A DNA stretch of 64,000 nucleotides, taken from NCBI RefSeq assembly GCF_000585255.1, contig NZ_JANL01000021.1, forward strand, positions 25,122 through 89,121, written 5' to 3'. Each line of letters opens with the position of its first letter. Position 1 is the stretch's first letter. The position numbers and the translations under genes are program-made. Of the stretch, positions 1 through 7,266 are shown one piece after another. The DNA is from Alkalibacterium sp. AK22 (GTDB lineage Bacteria; Bacillota; Bacilli; Lactobacillales; Carnobacteriaceae_A). The notes under the pieces were generated by a model, which saw nothing but the letters and a program-made list of their open reading frames with translations, had not been told where the DNA came from and did no database searches.

Positions 1-626
1 AGCATGGATATCAGGTTATCACTCACGGTATTGGAGACAGGGGAATCGACTATATCCTCAATGCCTATGACACGGCTCTTAACAACCAGGCCAATGACTT
101 GAGACTGGGCATCAATCACATGCAAATCACGGACAAAGAACTGATTGACCATGTAGCTGAAAGAGGATATCTGACCTATGTTCAGCCGATTTTTCTGGAT
201 GATGACTTGCTGATTCTGGATGATCGTGTTGGAAAGGAGCGGGCTCGACAGTCTTATTTGTTCAAATCCATGATCAACAAAGGTGTTCACCAGTCATTCA
301 GCAGTGACGCACCGGTTGTGTCATTTGATCCCTTTAAAAATATCCAGTGTGCCGTCACAAGAAACAGGCTGACAGCCCCGCTGTCAAAGCCTTATTTGCC
401 AGATCAGGCAGTATCGGTAGCTCAGGCCATTGATGCCTATACTTATGAAGGGGCCTACGCCAGCTTTGACGAGCATAAGAAAGGCCGGTTGAAGCCTGGA
501 TTTTTAGCTGACTTTTGTGTACTCGACTGTGACATTTTTACTGTCAGTCACGACTGCATCAAAGATACTACGGTCCATTCAACATACGTCGATGGTCAGC
601 TGGTTTATGCTAAAGGAGGGAGATGA
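1..626 (+). CDS. Amidohydrolase family 3 (YtcJ-like), C-terminal part
   Basis: Partial gene whose 5' end lies before the window; the reading frame runs from base 3 and about 207 residues are visible. The first visible stretch reads HGIGDRGID (bases 24-50), the metal-ligand histidine motif typical of YtcJ-like members of the amidohydrolase superfamily. Further on is SSDAPV, matching the conserved catalytic-Asp region, and the protein ends with the usual LADFCVLD strand of the composite beta-sandwich. These enzymes hydrolyse C-N bonds of amides or N-acyl compounds in the cytoplasm; the substrate cannot be told from sequence. The stop overlaps the next start (ATGA at 623-626), so it is probably co-transcribed with the YitT-type gene. 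Confidence 0.8.
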   Translation, partial: HGYQVITHGIGDRGIDYILNAYDTALNNQANDLRLGINHMQITDKELIDHVAERGYLTYVQPIFLDDDLLILDDRVGKERARQSYLFKSMINKGVHQSFSSDAPVVSFDPFKNIQCAVTRNRLTAPLSKPYLPDQAVSVAQAIDAYTYEGAYASFDEHKKGRLKPGFLADFCVLDCDIFTVSHDCIKDTTVHSTYVDGQLVYAKGGR

Positions 627-1531
627 TGAAAAAGATGATTCTGACTAGAAAAAGAATAGAGAATTTAGTGTTGATTATTATTGGTTCTGTTCTATATGCA
701 ATAAGTGTCAATGTCTTTACCTTGCCCAATGATTTGGCAGAAGGGGGACTAACAGGATTCTCGCTGATCCTGTTTTATCTGATTGACATTCCTCCATCAT
801 ACACAATATTTATTGTGAACATTTTTATTCTAGCCATCGGCTACAAGTTTCTGGACAAGCGGACACTCTACTATACCTTGATTGCCAACGGTATTATCTC
901 AGTCATGTTACTTGCGGTAAGTGGCTATGCTTTTATCCCAGAAACGACCTTACTGGCTCCAATTGGTTCTGGAATATTTATGGGGGCAGGAATCGGGCTG
1001 ATTATGCTAGGACACGGAACAACCGCAGGCAGTGATATCATTGCTAAGCTGATGGAAAAGTACCTAGGCATCAATATACCGACAGGCCTCTTGATGATTG
1101 ATGTTTTTATTGTTCTGCCGAGTGCCTTTATTATCGGTGCTGAAAATGCCTTTCTTACACTGATCAATCTGTATATTCAAAGTAAGGTGATTGATTTTGT
1201 TCTAGAAGGTTTGAATCCAAGAAAATCTTTCTTTATTATTTCAAAAAAACACGTGGATATTGCAGAGGCTATTGAGAATCAGTTGGGCCGAGGGATTACG
1301 ATTCTGGACGGAAGAGGCTATTATACTAAGGAAAAGAAAGACATTCTCTATATCATCATCAGTCGACGTGAGGTGCTGCCAATTAAACGTATTGTTGAAG
1401 CAATTGATCCGAATGCCTTCATGACTATTTCGCATGTACAGGAAGTTACGGGAGAGGGTTTTTCCTATCTGGCGCAGGAAGTTCAGGCTGAACGGATAAC
1501 TGAAGCAGAGGAAGAGTGGATTACAGATTAA
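623..1531 (+). CDS. YitT family membrane protein (DUF161/DUF2179)
   Basis: A 302-residue protein with an N-terminal block of about five hydrophobic helices (residues about 10-200, YitT membrane domain) and a C-terminal cytoplasmic DUF2179-like domain (about 215-290) containing RGITILDGRGYY. This architecture and length are standard for the YitT family, common in several paralogues in Firmicutes. Molecular function is not established, though some members are reported as transporters. The start is ATG at 623 or the adjacent 626, behind the ribosome binding site AAAGGAGGG (613-620). It overlaps the amidohydrolase stop by four bases. Confidence 0.85.
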   Translation: MMKKMILTRKRIENLVLIIIGSVLYAISVNVFTLPNDLAEGGLTGFSLILFYLIDIPPSYTIFIVNIFILAIGYKFLDKRTLYYTLIANGIISVMLLAVSGYAFIPETTLLAPIGSGIFMGAGIGLIMLGHGTTAGSDIIAKLMEKYLGINIPTGLLMIDVFIVLPSAFIIGAENAFLTLINLYIQSKVIDFVLEGLNPRKSFFIISKKHVDIAEAIENQLGRGITILDGRGYYTKEKKDILYIIISRREVLPIKRIVEAIDPNAFMTISHVQEVTGEGFSYLAQEVQAERITEAEEEWITD

Positions 1532-1536
1532 ATCAA

Positions 1537-1564
1537 TTGCTATTTTGTATCTTTAGTTTATAAT
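1537..1564 (+). promoter_or_regulatory. Probable sigma-A promoter of the fetAB-type operon
   Basis: The -35 box TTGCTA (1537-1542) and -10 box TATAAT (1559-1564) are separated by 16 bp, just after the YitT stop. The expected transcription start is near 1571, only about 8 bases before the first ATG of the ABC gene. Confidence 0.55.
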
Positions 1565-1578
1565 TATTATCATATGAT

Positions 1579-2259
1579 ATGAATTATAAAAAGGAGCGGA
1601 TTATCATCGAGGAGTATCAGCTATCTATAGAGAAAGTAACGTTCAAAGCCGATGAATCGACCATACTCGATGCAGTCAGCTTTCAGGTGAAAAAAGGTGA
1701 GCGGGTTACTGTCACCGGACCCTCCGGGGGAGGGAAAAGTACATTACTTAAAATTATTGGGAGTATCCAGAAGCCGACTGAAGGACGAATTCTGTTTAAA
1801 GGAAAAAACATCGCTGAAACAGATCCGCTGGCTTACCGGCAAAGCGTTTCTTATTTCTTCCAAAATGCATCGTTGTTCGGCAAAACAGTAAAGGATAATC
1901 TTATATTTCCTTTTCAAATCAGGGAACTACCATTCGACCAAAAAAGGTGCGAGCAGATGCTTGAACGCGTTAAACTGGACCGGTCTTATATAAATAAAGC
2001 TGTCAATGATTTATCTGGGGGAGAAAAACAACGGGTAGCTCTGGTCCGCAATCTGATCTTTCAGCCTGATGTTCTACTGCTCGATGAAGTAACCAGTTCT
2101 CTGGATTCAGATAATAAAGAAATTATCTTTGACATGCTGGCAGAACTAAAAGCCAACGACCAGATTACTGTGATATCTGTTACGCATGATGAACGGGAAA
2201 TCAGTCAGGCAGACCGTGTGCTGCGAATCATTGACGGTAAATTGGAGGAGTCAGTATGA
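1579..2259 (+). CDS. fetA: ABC transporter ATP-binding protein, FetA-type
   Basis: A 226-residue ABC ATPase with Walker A GPSGGGKST (residues 47-55), a Q-loop at about 93-96, signature LSGGEKQR (145-152) and Walker B LLLDE (166-170). It overlaps by four bases (ATGA) with a UPF0014 permease. Together they form a FetAB (YbbLM) type exporter, reported in E. coli to export iron and protect against peroxide stress; iron is inferred here from the family. The start is doubtful. The only in-frame ATG (1579) has no Shine-Dalgarno and lies about 8 bases after the predicted transcript start. A good AAAAAGGAG (1588-1596) lies inside the frame, just before ATT/ATC codons at 1600-1608. Confidence 0.85.
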   Translation: MNYKKERIIIEEYQLSIEKVTFKADESTILDAVSFQVKKGERVTVTGPSGGGKSTLLKIIGSIQKPTEGRILFKGKNIAETDPLAYRQSVSYFFQNASLFGKTVKDNLIFPFQIRELPFDQKRCEQMLERVKLDRSYINKAVNDLSGGEKQRVALVRNLIFQPDVLLLDEVTSSLDSDNKEIIFDMLAELKANDQITVISVTHDEREISQADRVLRIIDGKLEESV

Positions 2260-3020
2260 ATGCGAACCTTGAAATCAACAACTTTTCACTTATTTTGTCA
2301 ACCGGTCTTCTGATGATTGCCATCTTTATTGACTATAAAGAAAAGCTGAATCTGGGTAATGATATATTTATTGCCGGTGTGCGAGCAGTGATCCAGCTGT
2401 TTCTGATCGGATATGTCCTCAGCTACATTATCCGGCTGGACAATGTCCTGGTAACGCTGGCCATGGTTCTCTTTATTGTTTTTAACGCCGGCTACAATGC
2501 CCATAAGAGAAGTGAAGGCATCCCCCGTTCCTTTATGATTGCCATGACCGCCATTGGACTGGGAACAGCGATTACGCTTGGGATACTAGTAGTCTCAGGT
2601 GCCATAGAGTGGGTCCCCTCGCAGATTGTGCCCATCACGGGGATGATTGCCAGCAATGCAATGGTTGCTTTAGGACTGACTTTTCAGTCGCTTAATTCTA
2701 AATTTTCTGACCAGCGACAGCAAGTGCTTGAAAAACTTGCCCTGGGGGCTAATGAGAAACAGGCTTCCATGAGCATCATCAGAGAAAGTGTTAAAACAGG
2801 CATGTCGCCCTCGATTGACCGAACGAAAACGGTAGGGCTGGTTAGTTTGCCGGGCATGATGTCTGGCCTGATTTTTGCCGGAATTGAGCCGACTGAAGCT
2901 ATCCGTTACCAGATTGTGGTTATGTTCATGCTTATTGGGGTCACCAGCATCGCCAGCTTTATCGCCAGTTACCTGGCATATCGGCAGTTTTTCAACGACC
3001 GGAGTCAGCTGACCGTATAA
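2256..3020 (+). CDS. fetB: ABC transporter permease, FetB-type (UPF0014)
   Basis: A 254-residue polytopic membrane protein with about seven hydrophobic segments. The conserved central region contains TGMIASNAMVALGL and the later FAGIEPTEAIRYQIVVMF, both characteristic of the UPF0014/FetB family. The family partners with a single-domain ATPase to form an exporter in the cytoplasmic membrane, linked in E. coli to iron efflux. It begins with ATG at 2256 overlapping the ATPase stop; the ribosome binding site TTGGAGGAG lies at the end of the ATPase gene. Full family length. No terminator was seen in the short stretch after the stop. Confidence 0.85.
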   Translation: MNANLEINNFSLILSTGLLMIAIFIDYKEKLNLGNDIFIAGVRAVIQLFLIGYVLSYIIRLDNVLVTLAMVLFIVFNAGYNAHKRSEGIPRSFMIAMTAIGLGTAITLGILVVSGAIEWVPSQIVPITGMIASNAMVALGLTFQSLNSKFSDQRQQVLEKLALGANEKQASMSIIRESVKTGMSPSIDRTKTVGLVSLPGMMSGLIFAGIEPTEAIRYQIVVMFMLIGVTSIASFIASYLAYRQFFNDRSQLTV

Positions 3021-3059
3021 TTTGCCATACTTGTCATGAAAATGAGATATAAGCGCGCT

Positions 3060-3249
3060 TTGACATCTTTTTGTAAGGATATAATAGAAAGATAACAAAC
3101 GTGATAAAACAAGGTAACAGTTATCTAAAACCCCTTTTCTTTTTGTAAGTCCGTGGTAAGATACTGACAGTTATCCAAGCAAGGCTTAGGATAAATAGTT
3201 TAGTATAGTTGAAACCAAATGGACAACGATAATGAAAAGGGGTATAAAC
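3060..3249 (+). promoter_or_regulatory. Upstream region of the LysM/3D gene, with a WalR-like direct repeat
   Basis: A possible -10 box TATAGT (3204-3209) has no convincing -35 box. About 45-60 bp further up is TGTAAG-TCCGT-GGTAAG (3144-3160), which fits the WalR (YycF) consensus of two TGTWAH hexamers five bases apart, with one clear mismatch in the second half. WalR is known to activate yocH-type LysM/3D genes in Bacillus, so the site makes biological sense but is unproven. A direct repeat ACAGTTATC occurs at about 3117 and 3168. A TTGACA/TATAAT pair at 3060-3085 has only a 14-bp spacer and is doubtful. Confidence 0.4.
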
Positions 3250-4407
3250 TTGTTTATACAAAAGAATCATTTAATTAAAGCCGGAGTCACTTTCTCAGCA
3301 GCAGCCTTTTTACTAATGGCCAATGAGATGGAAGCTAGCGCGAATCAGTACGATAGTGCTAATTGGGAGCCGCGAACGGTATCTGAAATTGAAAATGAAA
3401 TTGCGGACCAGAAAAGTGACCAAGACGGAGATCACTTAAAATATACGCTAAGATGGGGCGACACGCTTTGGGGAATTTCTGAAGCGACTGACATTTCAGT
3501 GGACAAACTGGTAAAAGTCAATGAAATTGCGAATCGAAGTCTGATTCATGTAGGATCTACCCTTCATTTAAGCAATGACTTATCTATTCTTTCCGTACAA
3601 AATGGTGATGAAGAAGTAGTCAGCTACGACGTTTCTGGAGACGAAGTCGTGGAAACAGAGACACCTGCAGAAGTGGAAGAAGCAGCCGCTGAAGAGGAAC
3701 AGCCTAACGAAGAACAGGCTAATGAAGAAGCGGTTGCTCAGGCTGTAGCTGAAGCAGAAGCTGTAGCCCAAGCAGCGCTCGAGCAAAGAGCCGCTGAAGA
3801 AGAAGCTAACGCTCAGGCAGCTGCGGAAGAAGAAGCCGCTGCTCAGGCAGCTGCTGAAGAAGAAGCCGCTGCTCAAGCAGCCGCGGAAGAAGAAGCTGCT
3901 GCTCAGGCAGCCGCGGAAGAAGAAGCCGCTGCTCAGGCAGCCGCGGAAGAAGAAGCTGCTGCTCAGGCAGCCGCGGAAGAAGAAGCTGCTGCTCAGGCAG
4001 CCGCAGAAGAGGAAGCTGCTGCTCAGGCAGCCGCGGAAGAAGAAGCTGCTGCTCAGGCAGCCGCGGAAGAAGAAGCCGCTGCTCAGGAGCCAGCTCCAGA
4101 AGCTTCAGCATCAAGTAGTGAAGGACGCTGGATGTCTGTTGAAGCAACAGCTTATTCCCGTAATCAGCCAGTACTGGGGAACATTACTTTTTCTGGTATT
4201 GACTTGAGAGAAAATCCTAGAGTCATTGCAGTCGATCCTGATGTTATTCCTCTTGGTTCAACCATTTATGTACCAGGTCGTGGTGAGTATATCGCCGGAG
4301 ACACAGGTGGTGCCATTATTGGCAACCGCATCGATATCCACATCGAAGACTTAGACCAAGCAATCCAGTTCGGTAGAAGAAACATCGATGTTCAAATCAT
4401 CGAATAA
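3250..4407 (+). CDS. Secreted LysM and 3D-domain cell-wall protein with (EEEAAAQAAA)n linker
   Basis: A secreted wall protein of about 385 residues. It has a signal peptide with a basic start, hydrophobic core and cleavage near EASA-N; one LysM domain at about 64-108 (YTLRWGDTLWGISE), which binds peptidoglycan; a long Ala/Glu/Gln linker; and a C-terminal 3D domain of about 90 residues with DPDVIPLGS and AGDTGGAIIGNRIDIH. The conserved aspartates belong to the fold shared with lytic transglycosylases such as MltA, so a muralytic role like YocH is likely. TTG at 3250 is preferred because AAAAGGGG (3235-3242) lies 7 bases before it. The in-frame ATG at 3232 has no ribosome binding site and would add six residues before the signal peptide. 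A terminator follows. Confidence 0.85.
   Translation: MFIQKNHLIKAGVTFSAAAFLLMANEMEASANQYDSANWEPRTVSEIENEIADQKSDQDGDHLKYTLRWGDTLWGISEATDISVDKLVKVNEIANRSLIHVGSTLHLSNDLSILSVQNGDEEVVSYDVSGDEVVETETPAEVEEAAAEEEQPNEEQANEEAVAQAVAEAEAVAQAALEQRAAEEEANAQAAAEEEAAAQAAAEEEAAAQAAAEEEAAAQAAAEEEAAAQAAAEEEAAAQAAAEEEAAAQAAAEEEAAAQAAAEEEAAAQAAAEEEAAAQEPAPEASASSSEGRWMSVEATAYSRNQPVLGNITFSGIDLRENPRVIAVDPDVIPLGSTIYVPGRGEYIAGDTGGAIIGNRIDIHIEDLDQAIQFGRRNIDVQIIE
3781..4088 (+). repeat. 30-bp in-frame tandem repeat coding (EEEAAAQAAA)n
   Basis: One degenerate unit (3781-3810) is followed by nine nearly perfect 30-bp units (3811-4080) and a short partial unit. Each encodes a 10-residue Glu/Ala/Gln block. Units differ mainly at synonymous positions (GCC/GCT, GCG/GCT). 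Alternating Glu and Ala suggest a rigid helical or extended spacer between LysM and the 3D domain. Such near-identical repeats are prone to copy-number change and to assembly collapse. Confidence 0.95.
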
Positions 4408-4417
4408 AAAATAATTT

Positions 4418-4457
4418 AAGAGAGGTTGAGGCCGCGGTCTCAACCTCTCTTCTTTTA
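4418..4457 (+). terminator. Terminator of the LysM/3D gene
   Basis: Perfect 13-bp arms AAGAGAGGTTGAG (4418-4430) and its complement (4439-4451), with an 8-base loop, followed by CTTTT. Confidence 0.85.
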
Positions 4458-4961
4458 ATGTCTTTGTGAGGGTTGCTGCATAGTGGAGTGATCTGACGTA
4501 CCAATCAAACTCAAATGCTATAAAAGTCACCTAATCACCCGTCTGTTTAATGAATTAAGTGGGATTATTAGAAATAGTACAGAATTGATTTTTGAAAAAG
4601 AAGGGATGTCTGTACTCTATCGACCGCTGTATTCGTTTAACTGAAGTACATATTATCATGACTATAATCTGGATAAAGCAAAACACCTTACTTTCTCAGA
4701 TCACTTTACGTACCAAAGAGGTGTTTCTTATAAATCTATACGGCTGTGTCCATTCTTTGTAGAAGGGACTAAAAGATGAGTCGATAAAAGAACGTATAAA
4801 TCACTGCTTTGACAAAGGTTTAGTGGCGTTTAAGATTACATCAAGTAAATGACAGAAGTAAACCTTTGTAAATAAATAGTATTATTTTGTAAATGCTTTA
4901 TCTTTTGAATATAGCCCAATTCATGATAGGGTATTAAGTATAAAGCGTGTGTACAAAAAAT

Positions 4962-4977
4962 GTTCAATTAATTGAAC
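4962..4977. promoter_or_regulatory. 16-bp perfect palindrome, operator-like
   Basis: GTTCAATTAATTGAAC reads the same on both strands. Its size and AT-rich centre resemble MarR-type operators. It lies about 300 bp upstream of the first lipoprotein gene and 140 bp before a small open frame. No clear promoter surrounds it, so the function is unknown. Confidence 0.4.
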
Positions 4978-5100
4978 GATTTTGTTCACCAAATACCTGA
5001 TCTGTTCGTTCGTTTAAAGGTGCAAGTCTTATTACTTTTATCTTAACTGTTAATTTGGTAGTCTATCTTTAGGCAAAAGATTAGCCAGTAAAGGAGAGCG

Positions 5101-5208
5101 GTGGATGACGTAATGTGTAGAATTTCAATTGAGTTTCCTTTTGATAAACTTTTTTCAAAGCTATTAGGAGACAAACTGAACACACAACAGGTCATTACAA
5201 ACGAGTAA
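5101..5208 (+). CDS. Possible small protein, 35 residues
   Basis: A GTG-started frame of 36 codons including the stop, preceded by TAAAGGAGAG (5089-5098) at a slightly short spacing; an in-frame ATG follows at codon 5. The product is mixed in character, with no signal peptide or membrane segment, and resembles nothing I know. The ribosome binding site is the main support. It may equally be a leftover of a degraded gene or chance. Confidence 0.25.
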   Translation: MDDVMCRISIEFPFDKLFSKLLGDKLNTQQVITNE

Positions 5209-5276
5209 TTTTGCTTGAACTTTCAGCGAAGCAGACACGATCAAAAATATTAAAATAGGATAAGGGAGAGGTTTTA

Positions 5277-5510
5277 ATGAATAAACTAGCCAAACTTACC
5301 GCATTAACTATGACAGCAGGGATGCTGCTTGCAGCCTGTGGAGATGCCGGAGATACAAATGATGATCCAGCGATGGATGAAGGAATCGAAGACGACGGCA
5401 TGATGGATGACGGCATGGAAGATGATGGTATGGGCGACGACATGTATGAAGATGACATGGACGACGACGGTATGGGTGATGACTTAGATGATATGGATGA
5501 AGACGAATAG
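5277..5510 (+). CDS. Asp/Met-rich lipoprotein, first of a tandem pair
   Basis: A 77-residue predicted lipoprotein. The N-terminus MNKLAKLTALTMTAGMLLAAC is a lipoprotein signal with lipobox LAAC (Cys at 21). The mature part is almost entirely Asp, Glu, Gly and Met in repeats of the type DDGM(M/E/G)DD. It has no predicted fold and would be extremely acidic. Function is unknown. Clustered Asp and Met could bind cations, or the protein may act as a charged surface coat; both ideas are speculation. Ribosome binding site AGGGAGAGG at about 5263. The next gene, 62 bp downstream, is a near copy with an identical first 39 residues. Confidence 0.75.
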   Translation: MNKLAKLTALTMTAGMLLAACGDAGDTNDDPAMDEGIEDDGMMDDGMEDDGMGDDMYEDDMDDDGMGDDLDDMDEDE

Positions 5511-5572
5511 TCTTCGCAATTATTTTATGTGATTAAACTAATTAAAACTAATTTGAAGGAGAGAAAGCAAAT

Positions 5573-5818
5573 ATGAATAAACTAGCTAAACTTACCGCAC
5601 TAACTATGACAGCAGGGATGCTGCTTGCAGCCTGTGGAGATGCCGGAGATACAAATGATGATCCAGCGATGGACGAAGGAATCGAAGATGACGGCATGAT
5701 GGATGACGGTATGGAAGATGACGGCATGATGGACGACGATATGGATGACGACATGTACGAAGACGACATGGAAGATGATGACATGATGGATGATGATATG
5801 GACGACACTGACGAGTAA
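5573..5818 (+). CDS. Asp/Met-rich lipoprotein, second of a tandem pair
   Basis: An 81-residue paralogue of the preceding gene. The lipoprotein signal and the first part of the mature protein are identical, including Cys21 and the GDAGDTNDDPAMDEGIEDDG region. The acidic tail differs by expansion of DDDM/DDDMYEDDM blocks and ends in DDTDE. Synonymous differences between the two copies are few, so the duplication is recent or maintained by gene conversion. It has its own ribosome binding site AAGGAGAG and is followed by a strong terminator shared with the opposing alr gene. The nature of any bound ligand is unknown. Confidence 0.75.
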   Translation: MNKLAKLTALTMTAGMLLAACGDAGDTNDDPAMDEGIEDDGMMDDGMEDDGMMDDDMDDDMYEDDMEDDDMMDDDMDDTDE

Positions 5819-5836
5819 TCGTTCAAGTACGTATCT

Positions 5837-5869
5837 AAAAAAGGATGGGACTTAGTCCCATCCTTTTTT
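5837..5869. terminator. Bidirectional terminator between the lipoprotein genes and alr
   Basis: A perfect 15-bp stem (AAAAAAGGATGGGAC and its complement) with a TTA loop; T-runs are produced on both strands. Confidence 0.9.
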
Positions 5870-5898
5870 GTTTAAAAATTTTGAAGGGTAAGAGGAGA

Positions 5899-7071
5899 TT
5901 ATCGGTCTAGAAGAACATTTTGTTTCGCTTTAACAGCCTCCCCTTTAGTATACACCCGGGGAATACGTTTTCCTATGCCACAGAGAATCTCATAATGAAA
6001 ACTATCTGTTAAATCCGCCATTGTGTAGATGGAGGGGTGACCCTTGTCAGGATCGCCTATGAAGACCAACTCGTCTTCATAGGAAAAATCGGGAATATCT
6101 GTCACATTAACCATCAGCTGGTCCATGCAAATTCGTCCAACAATAGAAGCTTTGTGCTTTTTAGAGGTCAGGTACCAGCGGTTGGAAAGCTCTCTAGGAA
6201 TGCCATCTGCGTAACCCAGCAAGAGGGTAGCAATGGTTTCTTCCTTTTCCGTTTTATATGTCCGGCCGTAGCCAATTGTTTGCCCAGCTGGGACAGACTT
6301 GATCATCGCAGCATGGGTCGTTAGCGTCAGAGCCGGTTTCAAATCGAGCAATTGCTTTAAAGCTGGATCAGGATGGTAGCCAAAAAGAGAAATACCTGTC
6401 CGAATCATGTCCAAATCGAATTCTGGATAAAGCATGGCTGCAGCTGTATTGCTGCAGTGACGAAGACTGAAATTGAAGCCTTTGTCCTGAAGATAATCTA
6501 CCGTTCCAATAAAGGCCTTGAACTGTTTTTTTGTGAATGAAGGGTCTGCTGTGTTTTCAGCTTCAGCAAAGTGGGTAAAAATACCTTCACAAAAAATGTT
6601 GTCAGCGTTCAAAAGCTGACATAGGCGTAAAGTTTCTTCTTCGGTACGTGCACCAATCCGTCCCATTCCCGTATCGACTTTAACATGAACTTTGACGGTT
6701 TTTTTAGTAATGCGAGCAAAAGCCTGAACGGCTGCTGCGATTCTCTCCGAAAAAATTGTAAGGGTGATGTCCCAACGGACTGCAGTAGGAATTGTATCCG
6801 GTTCAATTGGGCTCAACAGCAGAATCGGACAAGTTATACCTGCCGATCTGAGTTCTATTGCCTCATCCATGACAGCTACTGCCAGGTAGTCAACGCCCTG
6901 CTTCTCCAGGTGTCTTGCAACTTCGACTGCACCATGACCGTAGGCGTCGGCTTTAATGACAGCCATCAGTTGAGTTCCTGCTGAGATATGATTCTGCATA
7001 CTTTTAAAATTGAAGGTAATTTTATCTAAATCAACTTCCGCTTTAGTATATCGGTAACTTCCGTAACTCAT
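5899..7071 (-). CDS. alr: Alanine racemase
   Basis: A fold-type III PLP enzyme of 390 residues that interconverts L- and D-alanine for peptidoglycan synthesis. The N-terminal barrel carries the PLP lysine in AVIKADAYGHGA (Lys40). The C-terminal domain has IGYGRTY, with the catalytic tyrosine acting as the opposite base, then GYADGIPR and the conserved GRICMDQ. Length is normal. The start at 7071 is chosen because AAAGGAG lies 9 bases before it. An ATG three codons upstream (7080) directly abuts that site and is less likely. It stands alone on the minus strand. Confidence 0.95.
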   Translation of the reverse strand: MSYGSYRYTKAEVDLDKITFNFKSMQNHISAGTQLMAVIKADAYGHGAVEVARHLEKQGVDYLAVAVMDEAIELRSAGITCPILLLSPIEPDTIPTAVRWDITLTIFSERIAAAVQAFARITKKTVKVHVKVDTGMGRIGARTEEETLRLCQLLNADNIFCEGIFTHFAEAENTADPSFTKKQFKAFIGTVDYLQDKGFNFSLRHCSNTAAAMLYPEFDLDMIRTGISLFGYHPDPALKQLLDLKPALTLTTHAAMIKSVPAGQTIGYGRTYKTEKEETIATLLLGYADGIPRELSNRWYLTSKKHKASIVGRICMDQLMVNVTDIPDFSYEDELVFIGDPDKGHPSIYTMADLTDSFHYEILCGIGKRIPRVYTKGEAVKAKQNVLLDR

Positions 7072-7205
7072 CTTTTCCATCTCCTTTCCATCTCTTAGTT
7101 TAACATGAAGTAGCAGAGCTGTGGAACTTTGAAGGCAGAAAAAGCTAAAAGCCCTGAAGTCTTCCAGAGGAGTTCAACTATAGATAGAGAACTGGAAATG
7201 ACAGC

Positions 7206-7234
7206 TTGTCATAGCTAGTCATTTTCTGTATGAT
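7206..7234 (+). promoter_or_regulatory. pepC promoter
   Basis: TTGTCA (7206-7211), a 17-bp spacer and TATGAT (7229-7234), ending 32 bp before the pepC start codon. Confidence 0.7.
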
Positions 7235-7266
7235 ATCTGTATTAATAAGAAAAGGATGAGAAAAAG

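Larger units (their letters stand above)
4458..5276. other. Long stretch without a recognisable gene, possibly decayed sequence
   Basis: This 800-bp region is clearly more AT-rich than its neighbours. Short open stretches without starts exist: about 50 codons ending at the TGA of 4642-4644, and about 44 codons at 4645-4779 ending RLCPFFVEGTKR. I recognise neither. It also holds a direct repeat TGTAAA at 4867 and 4888 (21 bp apart), a 16-bp palindrome (4962-4977) and a small open frame at 5101-5208. It could be remnants of lost genes or a regulatory region for the downstream lipoproteins. Confidence 0.5.

Noticed and set aside
3060..3085. TTGACA ... TATAAT pair as the LysM/3D gene promoter
   Set aside because: The spacer is only 14 bp and it is 165 bases from the start; kept only as a remark.
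3781..4088. Regular repeats that might suggest a CRISPR array
   Set aside because: The units are contiguous with no spacers and are in frame within a protein gene.
3580..4147. Long open frames on the minus strand through the LysM/3D gene
   Set aside because: They come from the 30-bp repeat, which keeps several frames open; their products are repeats of Leu/Pro/Arg or Ser/Phe/Cys without ribosome binding sites.
4681..4726. AAACACCT/AGGTGTTT inverted repeat as a terminator
   Set aside because: An 8-bp AT-rich stem with a 30-base loop and no T-run; too weak.
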